A DNA stretch of 64,000 bases, from contig NZ_CP011774.1 of NCBI RefSeq assembly GCF_001412535.1, forward strand, positions 2,475,501 to 2,539,500, given 5' to 3'. The stretch is from Limnohabitans sp. 63ED37-2. GTDB taxonomy: Bacteria; Pseudomonadota; Gammaproteobacteria; Burkholderiales; Burkholderiaceae_C. Shown here piece after piece: positions 1-9,461 of the stretch. How positions within the stretch are numbered: the first letter of the stretch is position 1; each line of letters begins with the position of its first letter. The notes beneath the pieces are model-generated. The model was given only the letters and a program-made list of their open reading frames with translations. It was not told the DNA's origin and did no database searches. The position numbers and the translations under genes were made by a program.

Positions 1-577
1 AGAATTTCTCCTTCACGTCCATCTTGCGCACCATGTAATCGGCGGCATAAATGATGGTGGCCAGCTTGGCCAATTCAGACGGCTGGAAGTTCATGACACC
101 AAAGGAAATCCAGCGCCGTGCACCGTTCACACCTTTGCCGATGAAAGGAATCAACACCAAGGCCAACAAGATCAAAGAAAACACAAACAAGGGACGGGCC
201 ACTTTTTCCCAGGTCTCCATGCGCACCTGAAAGACCAGCAGGGCCATGATGCAACCCACCCCCATGGAAATCACATGGCGTGTGAGGAAATGGGTGTTGC
301 TGTAGCGCGAAAAACGCGGGTTGTCCGGCATCGCAATCGAGGCCGAATACACCATGACCATGCCCCAAAGCAGCAAGGCCACCACCACCCAGACCAAGGC
401 TTGGTCCACGCTTTGCATGCGGGCAGGACGACCATTGATGCGACCGGCCATGCCGTACTCGCCCAGATTCACCGGCAAGCCCTGCGAGCTCGAACCCATC
501 CCACTCCCAGAGAAGCGGTGGAACAGGCCAGCAACAGATTGCTGAAGGCGTTGCGGGAAAGTCATGGTTTCGCTCAC
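1..577 (-). CDS. ftsW: Lipid II polymerase / division protein FtsW (3' part beyond window)
   Basis: This is the N-terminal ~192 residues of FtsW, the SEDS-family peptidoglycan glycosyltransferase of the divisome in the inner membrane. The gene runs off the left edge. Reading from 577, a short Ser/Gln-rich leader is followed by hydrophobic segments and the family signature GARRW, then a PSELAKL stretch near the edge. The GTG at 577 overlaps the murD TGA (GTGA). An in-frame ATG at 565 is the alternative start. It is the last visible gene of the minus-strand dcw block, so translation is probably coupled to murD. Family assignment is firm; the exact start is less so. Confidence 0.9.
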   Translation of the reverse strand, partial: MSETMTFPQRLQQSVAGLFHRFSGSGMGSSSQGLPVNLGEYGMAGRINGRPARMQSVDQALVWVVVALLLWGMVMVYSASIAMPDNPRFSRYSNTHFLTRHVISMGVGCIMALLVFQVRMETWEKVARPLFVFSLILLALVLIPFIGKGVNGARRWISFGVMNFQPSELAKLATIIYAADYMVRKMDVKEKF

Positions 578-2331
578 AGCCCGCCCTCCATGGCCACACC
601 CGCTGCCTCGGCCAAGCTCGCCACGGCTTGCACAAACACCTCGGCGCGGTGGCCGTAGTTGTCAAACATGTCAAAGCTCGCGCAAGCGGGCGACATCAAG
701 ACCGCATCGCCACTGCGGGCGATGGCCGCAGCTTGTGCCACGGCGGCCTGCATGTCTGCGGCATCGTGCAGCGGCACGTCGGTGCCTTGCAGCGCTTCGC
801 GGATCACGTGGGCGTCGCGACCGATCAAGACCACACCCCGGGCAAAACGCTGAACGGGATCGGCCAAAGGCGAGAAGTCCTGGCCCTTGCCATCACCGCC
901 CAAAATGACCACCACACGGCGGTCTGCGCCCAGGCCTTGCAAGGCTGCGACCGTCGCGCCGACGTTGGTGCCCTTGCTGTCATCAAAAAATTCAACCTCT
1001 TGGATGATGGCCACCGGCTCGACACGGTGCGGCTCGCCGCGGTATTCGCGCAGGCCATACAGCATGGGGCCCAGCGCACAACCTGCGCTGCTGGCCAGCG
1101 CCAAAGCAGCGAGCGCATTGACCGCGTTGTGGCGTCCACGAATCCGCAAGGCGTCGGCGGGCATCAGGCGCTGGATGTGCAGCTCTTCGGCTTCATCTTT
1201 GCGGCGGCGACGTGTTTCATCGGCCTCCAGGGCACGGACCAGCCAGGTCATGCCGTGGGTGACTTCGATACCAAAGTCGCCTGGTCGCTGGGGCATGTCG
1301 CCACCAAACAGCACAGCAGCGCGCTCAACAGGCTTTTGCAACTTCACACGCACGGGCTCGGGCCGCATGGCCATGACTTGAGCGTCTTCGCGGTTGAGCA
1401 CCATCAGGGCCTGTGCACCAAAAATGCGGGCTTTGGCTGCAGCATAGGCGGCCATGCTGCCGTGCCAATCGAGGTGGTCTTGCGAGATGTTCAGCACGGT
1501 GGCAGCGGTCGGCTCAAAGCCTTCGCAGCTGTCGAGCTGGAAGCTGGACAATTCCAGCACCCACACCTGTGGCAAAGCCTGAGCCATGGGATCGTGAACA
1601 GCAGGCGCAACGGGCAGCGGCAGTTCAGCGGCGACCTCTTCATCCAAGCTGTCCAGCGCCTCGTCGGTATCGGTGGTATCGGCGGCCTCGCTTGCGGGCT
1701 CATCCTGAGCATGGGTGAACGTTTCTGTAACCGTCGTGGCCGAAGACTGCTCACTGACCAGATCTGGGTTTTCAAGCTCAGCCGCGGCGCGTTCAGCGGC
1801 TTCTTGTTCGACCTGCAATTGCGCTTGCGCGATGGCTTCGGTCAAGGTGTCCAGCAGTGTGGGGCCAATGTTGCCCGCCACTTTCACGGTTTTGCCCGCA
1901 CGCGCTACCAGCTGTCCGGTGAGGGACGTGACCGTGGTCTTGCCATTGGTGCCGGTGATGGCCAGCACCTGCGGGGCGTAGCCAAAGCGTGTCTTCAAAT
2001 CTCCCAATCCCGCTGCGAACAAGCTCAGCTCGCCGCCTTGCCAAAGTCCCATGCTGCGGGCAGCGTCTACCACCGGGGCCACCACCTCAGGGGCCAGGCC
2101 CGGGCTGCGGAACACCGCACGCACCGATGTGCCTTCAACCAGGCTGGCCGCAAAGGGGCCGGAGATAAAGCGCACGGCAGGCCACTCGGCCTGCAAAGTG
2201 GCCAACTGCGGCGGCGCATCACGGGTATCGGCCACGGTCACGTCCGCTCCGGCCAGGGCGCACCAACGGGCCATTGCCAGGCCCGAAGCACCCAAACCGA
2301 GAATCAGAACGTGTTGACCTTGGAGCTGCAT
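574..2331 (-). CDS. murD: UDP-N-acetylmuramoyl-L-alanine:D-glutamate ligase MurD with acidic insertion
   Basis: Cytoplasmic Mur ligase that adds D-Glu to UDP-MurNAc-L-Ala. It has an N-terminal Rossmann region (LGLGASGLA), an ATP loop GTNGKTT at residues 127-133, the GNIGP stretch at 153-157, LELSSFQL at 259-266 and NISQDHLDWH near 281-290. At 585 aa it is much longer than the usual ~440-500. The surplus is mainly a low-complexity acidic segment, residues ~164-250 (about 1582-1842), between GNIGP and LELSSFQL. A second charged stretch (EADETRRRRKDE) follows near residue 370. The reading frame stays open through both. It lies 3 bp after mraY and overlaps ftsW by 4 bp. Confidence 0.95.
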   Translation of the reverse strand: MQLQGQHVLILGLGASGLAMARWCALAGADVTVADTRDAPPQLATLQAEWPAVRFISGPFAASLVEGTSVRAVFRSPGLAPEVVAPVVDAARSMGLWQGGELSLFAAGLGDLKTRFGYAPQVLAITGTNGKTTVTSLTGQLVARAGKTVKVAGNIGPTLLDTLTEAIAQAQLQVEQEAAERAAAELENPDLVSEQSSATTVTETFTHAQDEPASEAADTTDTDEALDSLDEEVAAELPLPVAPAVHDPMAQALPQVWVLELSSFQLDSCEGFEPTAATVLNISQDHLDWHGSMAAYAAAKARIFGAQALMVLNREDAQVMAMRPEPVRVKLQKPVERAAVLFGGDMPQRPGDFGIEVTHGMTWLVRALEADETRRRRKDEAEELHIQRLMPADALRIRGRHNAVNALAALALASSAGCALGPMLYGLREYRGEPHRVEPVAIIQEVEFFDDSKGTNVGATVAALQGLGADRRVVVILGGDGKGQDFSPLADPVQRFARGVVLIGRDAHVIREALQGTDVPLHDAADMQAAVAQAAAIARSGDAVLMSPACASFDMFDNYGHRAEVFVQAVASLAEAAGVAMEGGL

Positions 2332-2334
2332 GGC

Positions 2335-3513
2335 TTACCTCAGCTTCAGGGTCGACAAGCCGACCAGACACAGCAGCATGGTGATGATCCAGAAACGCAC
2401 CACGACTTGTGTTTCTTTCCAGCCGCTCTTTTCAAAATGGTGGTGCAAGGGCGCCATCTTCAAGATGCGCCGACCCTCGCCGTATTTTTTCTTGGTGTAT
2501 TTGAAGTACGTGACTTGCGCCATCACCGACAGGGCTTCCACCACAAAGATGCCCCCCATGATGGCCAACACGATTTCGGCCCGCACGATGACCGCGATGG
2601 TGCCCAGTGCCGCGCCCAGTGCCAGCGCGCCCACATCGCCCATGAAGACCTGGGCCGGGTGGGTGTTGAACCACAAAAACGCCAAACCCGCACCCGCCAT
2701 AGCGGCGCAGAAGATGAGCAACTCGCCCGAGCCTGGGATGTACGGGAAGAACAGGTACTTGGAATACACCGCGCTGCCGGTGACGTAGGCAAAGACGCCC
2801 AAGGCCGAGCCGACCATGACCACTGGCATGATGGCCAGGCCGTCCAAACCGTCCGTGAGGTTGACTGCATTGCTGGACCCCACGATGACCAGATAGGTCA
2901 GGACCACAAAGCCCAGCACGCCCAAGGGGTAGTTGACTTCCTTGAAGAAAGGTACCTGCAAACCTGCTTTGGGCGGCAGACTCACATCAAAGCCCGACAT
3001 GACCCACTGGCCAAACAAGTCGAGCACGCGCAGGTTGGACACTTCGGAAATGCTGAACACCAAATACAGCGCGGCCAGCAAGCCGATGACCGATTGCCAG
3101 AAATACTTCTCGCGAGAACGCATGCCCTCGGGGTCTTTGTTGACCACTTTGCGCCAGTCGTCCACCCAGCCAATGGCCCCAAAGCCCAAGGTCACGATCA
3201 GCACAATCCAGACGAAGCGGTTGGACAGGTCAAACCACAACAAAGTGGAGATGGCGATCGACAACAAGATGAGCACGCCGCCCATAGTGGGTGTGCCGCT
3301 TTTGGACAGGTGCGACTCCATGCCGTAGCCACGGATGGGCTGGCCAATTTTGAGCGAGGTCAAGCGGCGGATGACCCAAGGGCCTGCCGCCAGACCGATC
3401 AAGAGCGCCGTCATGGCGGCCATCACGGCTCGGAAGGTGATGTATTGGAAAACGCGCAAAAAGCCCCAATCGGGAGACAAACTTTGCAACCATTGGGCCA
3501 GGCTAAGCAGCAT
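2335..3513 (-). CDS. mraY: Phospho-N-acetylmuramoyl-pentapeptide transferase MraY
   Basis: Integral membrane enzyme that transfers phospho-MurNAc-pentapeptide to undecaprenyl phosphate, giving lipid I. The 392-aa product has about ten hydrophobic segments, the GTPTMGG loop, the catalytic Asp pair in VDDW, the NAVNLTDGLDGLA block, and the HHHFE loop near the C terminus. I start at the ATG at 3513 because it gives the normal family length and begins MLLSLAQW. A longer open frame to 3585 lies inside murF and lacks similarity. The start overlaps the 3' end of murF by 11 bp, pointing to translational coupling. Confidence 0.96.
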   Translation of the reverse strand: MLLSLAQWLQSLSPDWGFLRVFQYITFRAVMAAMTALLIGLAAGPWVIRRLTSLKIGQPIRGYGMESHLSKSGTPTMGGVLILLSIAISTLLWFDLSNRFVWIVLIVTLGFGAIGWVDDWRKVVNKDPEGMRSREKYFWQSVIGLLAALYLVFSISEVSNLRVLDLFGQWVMSGFDVSLPPKAGLQVPFFKEVNYPLGVLGFVVLTYLVIVGSSNAVNLTDGLDGLAIMPVVMVGSALGVFAYVTGSAVYSKYLFFPYIPGSGELLIFCAAMAGAGLAFLWFNTHPAQVFMGDVGALALGAALGTIAVIVRAEIVLAIMGGIFVVEALSVMAQVTYFKYTKKKYGEGRRILKMAPLHHHFEKSGWKETQVVVRFWIITMLLCLVGLSTLKLR

Positions 3514-4954
3514 GGGGCTCCCCTTTTTTATCTTTGTTTTGACTGTTCTTGTCGTTGCTGTGCGACTGCAGCGCTTGCACCACACGCTCCATCTTCATGA
3601 AACGCGAGCCTTTGACGACCACGCTGCGGAACTCGCCCAACGATTCTGTGGTCGCCGACAGCAAACTGCCCATGTCTGCGAAGTGCCGGGCCGCCCCAAA
3701 GGCCTGCGCGCTGTGTACACACAAGTCACCCAGGGTGAACAGTGCTTCGATGCCGCGCTCGGCGGCGTAGGCACCCACCTCGGCATGGAACTCGGGGCCT
3801 TGGTTGCCCACTTCACCCATGTCGCCCAAGACCAGCAAACGCGGCGCAGGCAGCTCGGCCAGCACGTCGATGGCGGCGCGTACCGAGTCGGGGTTGGCGT
3901 TGTAGGTGTCGTCCACCAGGGTGATTTCTTCTGCGCCCATGGGCAGGACCAGTGCACGCGAGCGGCCCTTGACCGGCTCAAACGCAACCAAGCCCTGCAC
4001 CACGGCGGCCAAAGGCACGCCCGCCGCCAAAGCGCACGCTGTGGCGGCCAAGGCGTTTTTGACGTTGTGTCGCCCGGCAATGTGCAGGTGCACAGGCGCG
4101 GTGCCCTCGGGCGTTTTGAGCGTGAACTGCCAGGCGCCTGACTGCCAGACCACCACAGCAGCACGCACATCGGCGTCTGCGGCAGAGGCCATGGCAAAAC
4201 AGCGCTGTGCACGCTGGCCAGACAGCTCGCGCCACACGGCCGTGAAATCTTCGTCGGCTGGAAACACCGCCACGCCCTCAGGAGGCAAGGCCTGCAGCAC
4301 CGCCCCGTTTTCATGCGCCACGGCCTCCACAGTGCCCATGAACTCTTGGTGCTCACGTTGGGCGTTGTTGACCAATGCCACGGTGGGCTGGGCCAGTTGG
4401 GACAAGTAAGCGATCTCACCGGGGTGGTTCATGCCCAGCTCGACCACGGCCATGCGGTGGTGGGTGCGTAAATTGAACAGGGTCAGGGGCACGCCAATGT
4501 CGTTGTTCAGGTTGCCCTGGGTGGACAAGGCGTCGTCCCCCGCATGGGCACGCAAGATGGACGCGACCATTTGGGTCACGGTGGTCTTGCCGTTGCTGCC
4601 GGTCACGGCGATCAGCGGCAAGTTGAATTGCGCACGCCAGCCCGCCGCCAACTCGCCCAAAGCGATGCGTGCATCGGGCACCACCAGCGCGGGCAAGCCG
4701 TGCGCCGCAGCTTGTGCTTCGCCAGAAGCCTCGCACACCACCGCCACAGCGCCTTGCGCCTGGGCTTGGGCGATGAACTGGTTGCCATCAAAGCGCTCAC
4801 CACGCAAAGCCACAAACAGGTCACCTGCTTGCAGGCTGCGGCTGTCGGTGTGCACCCGGTCGGCCACCACGCCTTGCACGTTCACGCTACGAGCTTGGCT
4901 CAGCCAGCTCAGGGCGAGACTCAAATTCAGTTGCATGGACACCGGGACTTTCAT
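3503..4954 (-). CDS. murF: UDP-MurNAc-tripeptide:D-Ala-D-Ala ligase MurF
   Basis: Mur ligase that adds D-Ala-D-Ala to the UDP-MurNAc tripeptide in the cytoplasm, completing the pentapeptide. The 483-aa protein has HTDSR near residue 35-39, the ATP loop GSNGKTT at 119-125, the NNDIGVPLTL stretch, ELGMNHPGEI, and the C-terminal DDTYNANP block. The ATG at 4954 overlaps the murE TGA (ATGA). A second in-frame ATG at 4936 would remove six residues. Its 3' end overlaps mraY by 11 bp. Confidence 0.96.
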   Translation of the reverse strand: MKVPVSMQLNLSLALSWLSQARSVNVQGVVADRVHTDSRSLQAGDLFVALRGERFDGNQFIAQAQAQGAVAVVCEASGEAQAAAHGLPALVVPDARIALGELAAGWRAQFNLPLIAVTGSNGKTTVTQMVASILRAHAGDDALSTQGNLNNDIGVPLTLFNLRTHHRMAVVELGMNHPGEIAYLSQLAQPTVALVNNAQREHQEFMGTVEAVAHENGAVLQALPPEGVAVFPADEDFTAVWRELSGQRAQRCFAMASAADADVRAAVVVWQSGAWQFTLKTPEGTAPVHLHIAGRHNVKNALAATACALAAGVPLAAVVQGLVAFEPVKGRSRALVLPMGAEEITLVDDTYNANPDSVRAAIDVLAELPAPRLLVLGDMGEVGNQGPEFHAEVGAYAAERGIEALFTLGDLCVHSAQAFGAARHFADMGSLLSATTESLGEFRSVVVKGSRFMKMERVVQALQSHSNDKNSQNKDKKGEPHAA

Positions 4955-6483
4955 GCGGGCACCCCCTGGTGCTGCGCAGCGCGTTGCTGCAAAGCCCTGC
5001 GGGCCTGCACCACATCCGAAAACGGGTGGCGAACGCCCATGATCTCTTGCTCGCTTTCGTGGCCTTTGCCCGCCACCAGCACCACATCTTGCTCGGCAGC
5101 TTGGACCACCGCTTCACCAATCGCCAAGGCACGGTCCAGTTGAATCTGGACCGATTGCGGTTGGCGCAGGCCTTGGACCATGGCGGCCACAATCGCTTCG
5201 GGCGATTCGCTGCGGGGGTTGTCGCTGGTCAGCAGCACTTGGTCGGCTGCGGCTTCGGCGGCTGCGGCCATCAAGGGGCGCTTGCTCGCATCGCGGTCAC
5301 CGCCGCAACCCAGCACACACCACAGGCGGCCTCCACGCAGCGCTGCCTGCGAACGCAATGCGGCAAGTGCTTGGGTGATGGCATCGGGGGTGTGGGCATA
5401 GTCCACGACCACCAGCGGTTGAGGCAATTGCGCCTGAACACCGGGCAGCGCCAAAGACACGCGCTCCATGCGGCCGGGCACCGCCGTCAGCTGTGCACAA
5501 GCTTGCACCGCTTGTGTCAAATCAAAACCCAGGGCCCGCAAACTGCCGATCACGCCCAAAAGGTTGTCGATGTTGTAGTCACCGATCAAACCCGTGTGCA
5601 AGGTCTGCACGGTCTGGCCTTCGATCACCTCAAAAGCCAAACCTTGGGCACTGGGCAAAGCACGGGCTTGCAAACGGGCTGCGCCGCGGCGCGAGCAGGT
5701 CCAGACGTCGAGTGGGCCGCCTTGCAGCTGCTGGGCCAACAAAGCGCCCTGTGCATCGTCGATGTTGATGACGGCCGACTGCAAACCGGGCCACGTAAAC
5801 AAAGCGGCCTTGGCCGACCAGTAACGGGCCATGTCGCCGTGGTAGTCCAGGTGGTCTTGGGTGAAGTTGGTGAACACGGCCACGCGGATGTGTGTGCCGT
5901 CCAAACGGTGCTCAGCCAGGCCGATGGAAGAAGCTTCGATGGCGCAGTGCGTGACGCCGTCGTCTGCAAACTGGCGGAACTGGCGCTGCAACAACACCGG
6001 GTCGGGGGTGGTCATGCCGGTGCTCACCAGATCGGGCAATTGGCCAACACCCAATGTGCCCACCAGCCCACAGGCTTGTTGCAACACGGGCGAAGACAGG
6101 GCCTGTGCCAACCACCAAGCCGTTGATGTTTTGCCGTTGGTGCCCGTGACCGCCAGCACCTGCAAAGCGCGGCTGGGTTGTTCATAGTAGGCGTCAGCCA
6201 CCCAAGCGGTTTGGGCTTTGAGGCTGGGCATACACGCCAGTGCCGCTGGGTTGGGGCTCTGCAGCGCGCTCAGCCAAGTGCCGTGTCCAAGCTCCTCCAT
6301 CAGGCAGGCGCTGGCGCCTTGCGCCAAGGCCTGGGCCAGGTAATGTCGCCCATCGGTAGCTGCGCCTGGCCACGCAATGAAACCGTCGCCTGCCTGCACC
6401 AGTCGGCTGTCGGTGCGCAGCTCGCCGGTCACGCGCGAGCGCAACCAGACAGCGGCGTCCTGAGCGCTGTGCCATGTGTGCAT
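4951..6483 (-). CDS. murE: UDP-MurNAc-L-Ala-D-Glu:meso-diaminopimelate ligase MurE
   Basis: Adds the third stem-peptide residue. Residues 421-424 read DNPR, the motif typical of meso-diaminopimelate-specific MurE rather than the lysine type, so a Gram-negative DAP wall is expected. Other landmarks are HTDSR-like RTDSR near 23-27, GTNGKTS at 114-120, NFTQDHLDYHG at 206-216 and DYAHTPDA at 361-368. Length 510 aa is normal. The start ATG shares one base with the ftsI stop (TGATG), and the 3' end overlaps murF by 4 bp. Confidence 0.96.
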   Translation of the reverse strand: MHTWHSAQDAAVWLRSRVTGELRTDSRLVQAGDGFIAWPGAATDGRHYLAQALAQGASACLMEELGHGTWLSALQSPNPAALACMPSLKAQTAWVADAYYEQPSRALQVLAVTGTNGKTSTAWWLAQALSSPVLQQACGLVGTLGVGQLPDLVSTGMTTPDPVLLQRQFRQFADDGVTHCAIEASSIGLAEHRLDGTHIRVAVFTNFTQDHLDYHGDMARYWSAKAALFTWPGLQSAVINIDDAQGALLAQQLQGGPLDVWTCSRRGAARLQARALPSAQGLAFEVIEGQTVQTLHTGLIGDYNIDNLLGVIGSLRALGFDLTQAVQACAQLTAVPGRMERVSLALPGVQAQLPQPLVVVDYAHTPDAITQALAALRSQAALRGGRLWCVLGCGGDRDASKRPLMAAAAEAAADQVLLTSDNPRSESPEAIVAAMVQGLRQPQSVQIQLDRALAIGEAVVQAAEQDVVLVAGKGHESEQEIMGVRHPFSDVVQARRALQQRAAQHQGVPA

Positions 6484-8222
6484 CAGAACGACTCCTCGAC
6501 CGCTTTGGCCACGATCTGGGGCTTGACGGCCATGTCCGGCTGCACGCCCATCAGTCGCAGGGTTTGCTGCACCGTCTGGCTGAACACGGGAGCAGCCACG
6601 GCACCGCCGTAATAGACCCCGTTGGAGGGCTCATCGATCATCACCGCCACCACAATGCGTGGCTGCTCGACCGGGGCGATGCCCACAAAAAAGCCGCGGT
6701 ATTTTTTGCTGGCGTAACCCTTGCCTTCTTGCTTGCGGGCCGTGCCCGACTTGCCACCCACCGAATAACCGATGGTCTGGGCTTTTTGTCCGGTGCCGCC
6801 AGGGCCCGCTGCCATTTGCAGCATCTTGCGCATGGCTTTGGCATTGGCAGCGCTGATCACGCGTGTGCCCTGCGCCTGGTGATCGGCTTTCATCATGGTG
6901 GCCGGGACGATTTCGCCATCACGCGCAAACACGGTGTAAGCCCGAGCCATCTGAAACAAGCTGCCCGAGACGCCATAGCCATAACTCATGGTGGCCTGCT
7001 CCACGGGGCGCCACGATTTGTAGGGGCGCAAACGGCCACTGACCACACCCGGAAACGGCAAAGTGGGTTTTTGCCCAAAACCCAGCTCGGTGAACATCTC
7101 CCACATTTCACGGGGCTCCAACTGCATGGCCATCTTCACGGTGCCCACGTTACTCGACTTCTGGATCACCTCATTCACGCTGAGCATGCCGTAGGGATGC
7201 ACATCGGTGATGGTCGAGCCCGTGATGTTGATGCGCCCTGGAGCGGTTTGGATCATGGTCTCGGGCTTGACCAAGCCTTGCTCCAGCGCCAGCGCCACCG
7301 TGAAGGGCTTCATGGTCGAGCCGGGCTCGAAGCTGTCGGTCAAGGCGCGGTTGCGCAATTGCTCGCCGCTGAGGTTGACGCGGCGCGATGGTGAATAGCT
7401 GGGGTAATTGGCCAGCGCCAGAATTTCTCCGGTCTGCGAATCCAACACCACCACGCTGCCCGCCTTGGCCTTGTGCTCCTTGACCGCTTCGCGCAGGGTC
7501 TGGTAGGCATAGAACTGCACCTTGCTGTCGATGCTCAGCTGCAGGTCCTTGCCATCAACAGGGTGCACGGTTTCACCCACGGCTTCGACCACACGGCCCA
7601 AACGGTCCTTGATCACACGGCGCGATCCGGGTTGCCCTGCCAGCTGCTTTTGGAAAATGAGTTCAACGCCCTCTTGGCCCTTGTCCTCCACATTGGTGAA
7701 ACCCACGATGTGCGCGGCGGCTTCACCTTCCGGGTACAGGCGCTTGTACTCTTTGATGTCGTAGACACCTTTGATGCCCAAGGCCCGGATTTCCTTGACG
7801 ACTGTTTCGTCCATCTGGCGACGCAGCCAGACAAAGGTTTTTTCTTCGTTCTTGAGCTTGTTGTCGAGCTCGGCAGGGGTCATCTCCAGCAAACGGGCGA
7901 GTTGACGTAACTTGACCGGGTCACGCTCCAGGTCTTCCGGATTGGCCCAGATGCTGGGGGCGGGCACACTAGACGCCAGCAACACCCCATTGCGGTCGAG
8001 CACTCGCCCGCGATTGGCGGGCAACTCCAGGGTGCGGGCAAAACGCACCTCACCTTGGCGCAGGAAAAAATCGTTGTCGATCACCTGCACATGGGCCGCG
8101 CGGCCCACCAGCCCCAGAAAACCCAAGGCCATGGCGGCCACAATCAATTTGCTGCGCCAGACCGGGGTCTTGCTCGCCAGCAAAGGGCTGGAGGTCAACT
8201 GGACGCTGGGGCTGCGCTTCAC
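6483..8222 (-). CDS. ftsI: Septal peptidoglycan transpeptidase FtsI (PBP3)
   Basis: Class B penicillin-binding protein that cross-links septal peptidoglycan with FtsW. The 579-aa protein has a short cytoplasmic tail, one N-terminal membrane anchor (about residues 25-45), a dimerisation domain, and a transpeptidase domain with STMK at 302-305 (nucleophile Ser302), SSN at 356-358 and KSGT at 491-494. The start is GTG at 8222, overlapping the ftsL stop (GTGA). All active-site motifs are intact. Confidence 0.96.
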   Translation of the reverse strand: MKRSPSVQLTSSPLLASKTPVWRSKLIVAAMALGFLGLVGRAAHVQVIDNDFFLRQGEVRFARTLELPANRGRVLDRNGVLLASSVPAPSIWANPEDLERDPVKLRQLARLLEMTPAELDNKLKNEEKTFVWLRRQMDETVVKEIRALGIKGVYDIKEYKRLYPEGEAAAHIVGFTNVEDKGQEGVELIFQKQLAGQPGSRRVIKDRLGRVVEAVGETVHPVDGKDLQLSIDSKVQFYAYQTLREAVKEHKAKAGSVVVLDSQTGEILALANYPSYSPSRRVNLSGEQLRNRALTDSFEPGSTMKPFTVALALEQGLVKPETMIQTAPGRINITGSTITDVHPYGMLSVNEVIQKSSNVGTVKMAMQLEPREMWEMFTELGFGQKPTLPFPGVVSGRLRPYKSWRPVEQATMSYGYGVSGSLFQMARAYTVFARDGEIVPATMMKADHQAQGTRVISAANAKAMRKMLQMAAGPGGTGQKAQTIGYSVGGKSGTARKQEGKGYASKKYRGFFVGIAPVEQPRIVVAVMIDEPSNGVYYGGAVAAPVFSQTVQQTLRLMGVQPDMAVKPQIVAKAVEESF

Positions 8223-8530
8223 TGGCGGCCTCCGGCTGCTGTGGGTGTTGCAGCGCCTGCGTTTGCACCCTGCGCATTGACGTACTGCGTGATGGCGGGA
8301 GAGGCCGTGCGCATGTTCAACTGCTGACGGGCAATTTGCTCCACACGCAAAGGCGTGGCTTGGGCGCGGCGCTCGACTTCCATGCGGTCATGGTCAACTT
8401 CGATGCGCTTGGCCTCTTTGCGCGTGGACTCCAGTTCCATGAACATGCGGCGCGATTCGTAGTGGCTGTGCACCAGCCACAAGGCGCTGACCACCGTGGC
8501 CACCAACAAGAGCAAGCTCACGCGGGTCAT
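8219..8530 (-). CDS. ftsL: Cell division protein FtsL
   Basis: Small bitopic division protein of 103 aa that forms the FtsQLB complex. A short N terminus leads into one membrane segment (about residues 4-20). A periplasmic coiled-coil region rich in Glu, Arg and Lys (about 25-70) follows, then an Ala/Gly-rich tail. Sequence conservation in this family is low, so the call rests on size, topology and position between rsmH and ftsI. The ATG overlaps the rsmH stop by 4 bp and the end overlaps the ftsI GTG. Confidence 0.88.
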   Translation of the reverse strand: MTRVSLLLLVATVVSALWLVHSHYESRRMFMELESTRKEAKRIEVDHDRMEVERRAQATPLRVEQIARQQLNMRTASPAITQYVNAQGANAGAATPTAAGGRQ

Positions 8531-9456
8531 GCCGGCACCTCGGTGCGTTCGGCCATGCGCATGATGGCGCTGCGCGAGCGGGGGTTGCCGCGCACTTCGC
8601 TCTCGCTGGGGCGCACACGCCCTATTGCCTTCAGGCGCATTTTCATGGGCTCGGCAAATGGGACGCGGCGGTCCACCACCTCTTTGGAATGTTTGGCGAT
8701 GAACTGCTTGACGATGCGGTCTTCGAGCGAATGGAAGCTGATGACCACCAAGCGACCGCCCGGTGCCAACACGCGCAAGCAGCCTTCTAGCGCCTGTTCG
8801 AGCTCTTCAAGTTCGGCATTGATGAAAATCCGAAAAGCCTGAAATGTCCGCGTTGCTGGGTTCTGGCCCGGCTCGCGGGTTTTGACCGTGTCAGCCACGA
8901 GCTGGGCCAAGTCGGAGGTGCTTGAAATTGGGCCCCGCTCCTGTCGGCGAGCCACAAGCGCCTTTGCAATCTGAAAAGCAAACCGTTCTTCGCCATAGTC
9001 ACGTATCACCTCCGTGATTTGATCCACCTCTGCAGTGGCCAGCCAATCGGCCACACTCTGTCCGCGCGTGGTGTCCATGCGCATGTCGAGTGGGCCCTCA
9101 AAACGAAAAGAAAAACCCCTCTCGGGGCTGTCGATCTGGGGGGAGCTGATGCCCAGGTCCATCAGCACGCCATCGACACTGCCAGCGGGCAGTTCACCCA
9201 GGTGCGAAAAGCCCTCGTGCCGAATGGCAAAACGGGTGTCTGCAATGCGCCCAGCTTCGGCAATCGCCTCCAGGTCCTTGTCAAAGGCCAGCAGCCGGCC
9301 CTGCGCAGACAGGCGCGACAAAATCAAACGTGAATGACCACCCCGGCCGAATGTGGCGTCCACATAAGCCCCATCGGCACCGGCCGAAGCCTGGAGCAAC
9401 TCGTCCACGGCTTCGTTGAGCAAAACGGTGATGTGGGTCAGTGCGCTGTCGGTCAT
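8527..9456 (-). CDS. rsmH: 16S rRNA (cytosine-1402 N4)-methyltransferase RsmH
   Basis: SAM-dependent methyltransferase (MraW) that modifies C1402 in the ribosomal P site. The 309-aa product starts with HITVLLNEAVD. It carries the SAM loop DATFGRGGHSR near residues 38-48, the MDLGISSPQID block, TFQAFRIFINAE, and the VISFHSLEDRIVKQF stretch near the end. Only 5 bp separate it from mraZ, and it overlaps ftsL by 4 bp. It is the second gene of the dcw operon and is probably controlled from the mraZ promoter. Confidence 0.96.
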   Translation of the reverse strand: MTDSALTHITVLLNEAVDELLQASAGADGAYVDATFGRGGHSRLILSRLSAQGRLLAFDKDLEAIAEAGRIADTRFAIRHEGFSHLGELPAGSVDGVLMDLGISSPQIDSPERGFSFRFEGPLDMRMDTTRGQSVADWLATAEVDQITEVIRDYGEERFAFQIAKALVARRQERGPISSTSDLAQLVADTVKTREPGQNPATRTFQAFRIFINAELEELEQALEGCLRVLAPGGRLVVISFHSLEDRIVKQFIAKHSKEVVDRRVPFAEPMKMRLKAIGRVRPSESEVRGNPRSRSAIMRMAERTEVPA

Positions 9457-9461
9457 GGCGT

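Noticed and set aside
75..674. 199-aa minus-strand frame at the left edge
   Set aside because: The true gene is ftsW in another minus-strand frame; this frame shows no similarity and overlaps the end of murD.
628..3600. 990-aa plus-strand open frame across murD and mraY
   Set aside because: It is antisense to two unmistakable dcw genes, has composition typical of a GC-rich shadow frame (His, Gln, Gly-rich) and no recognisable domain.
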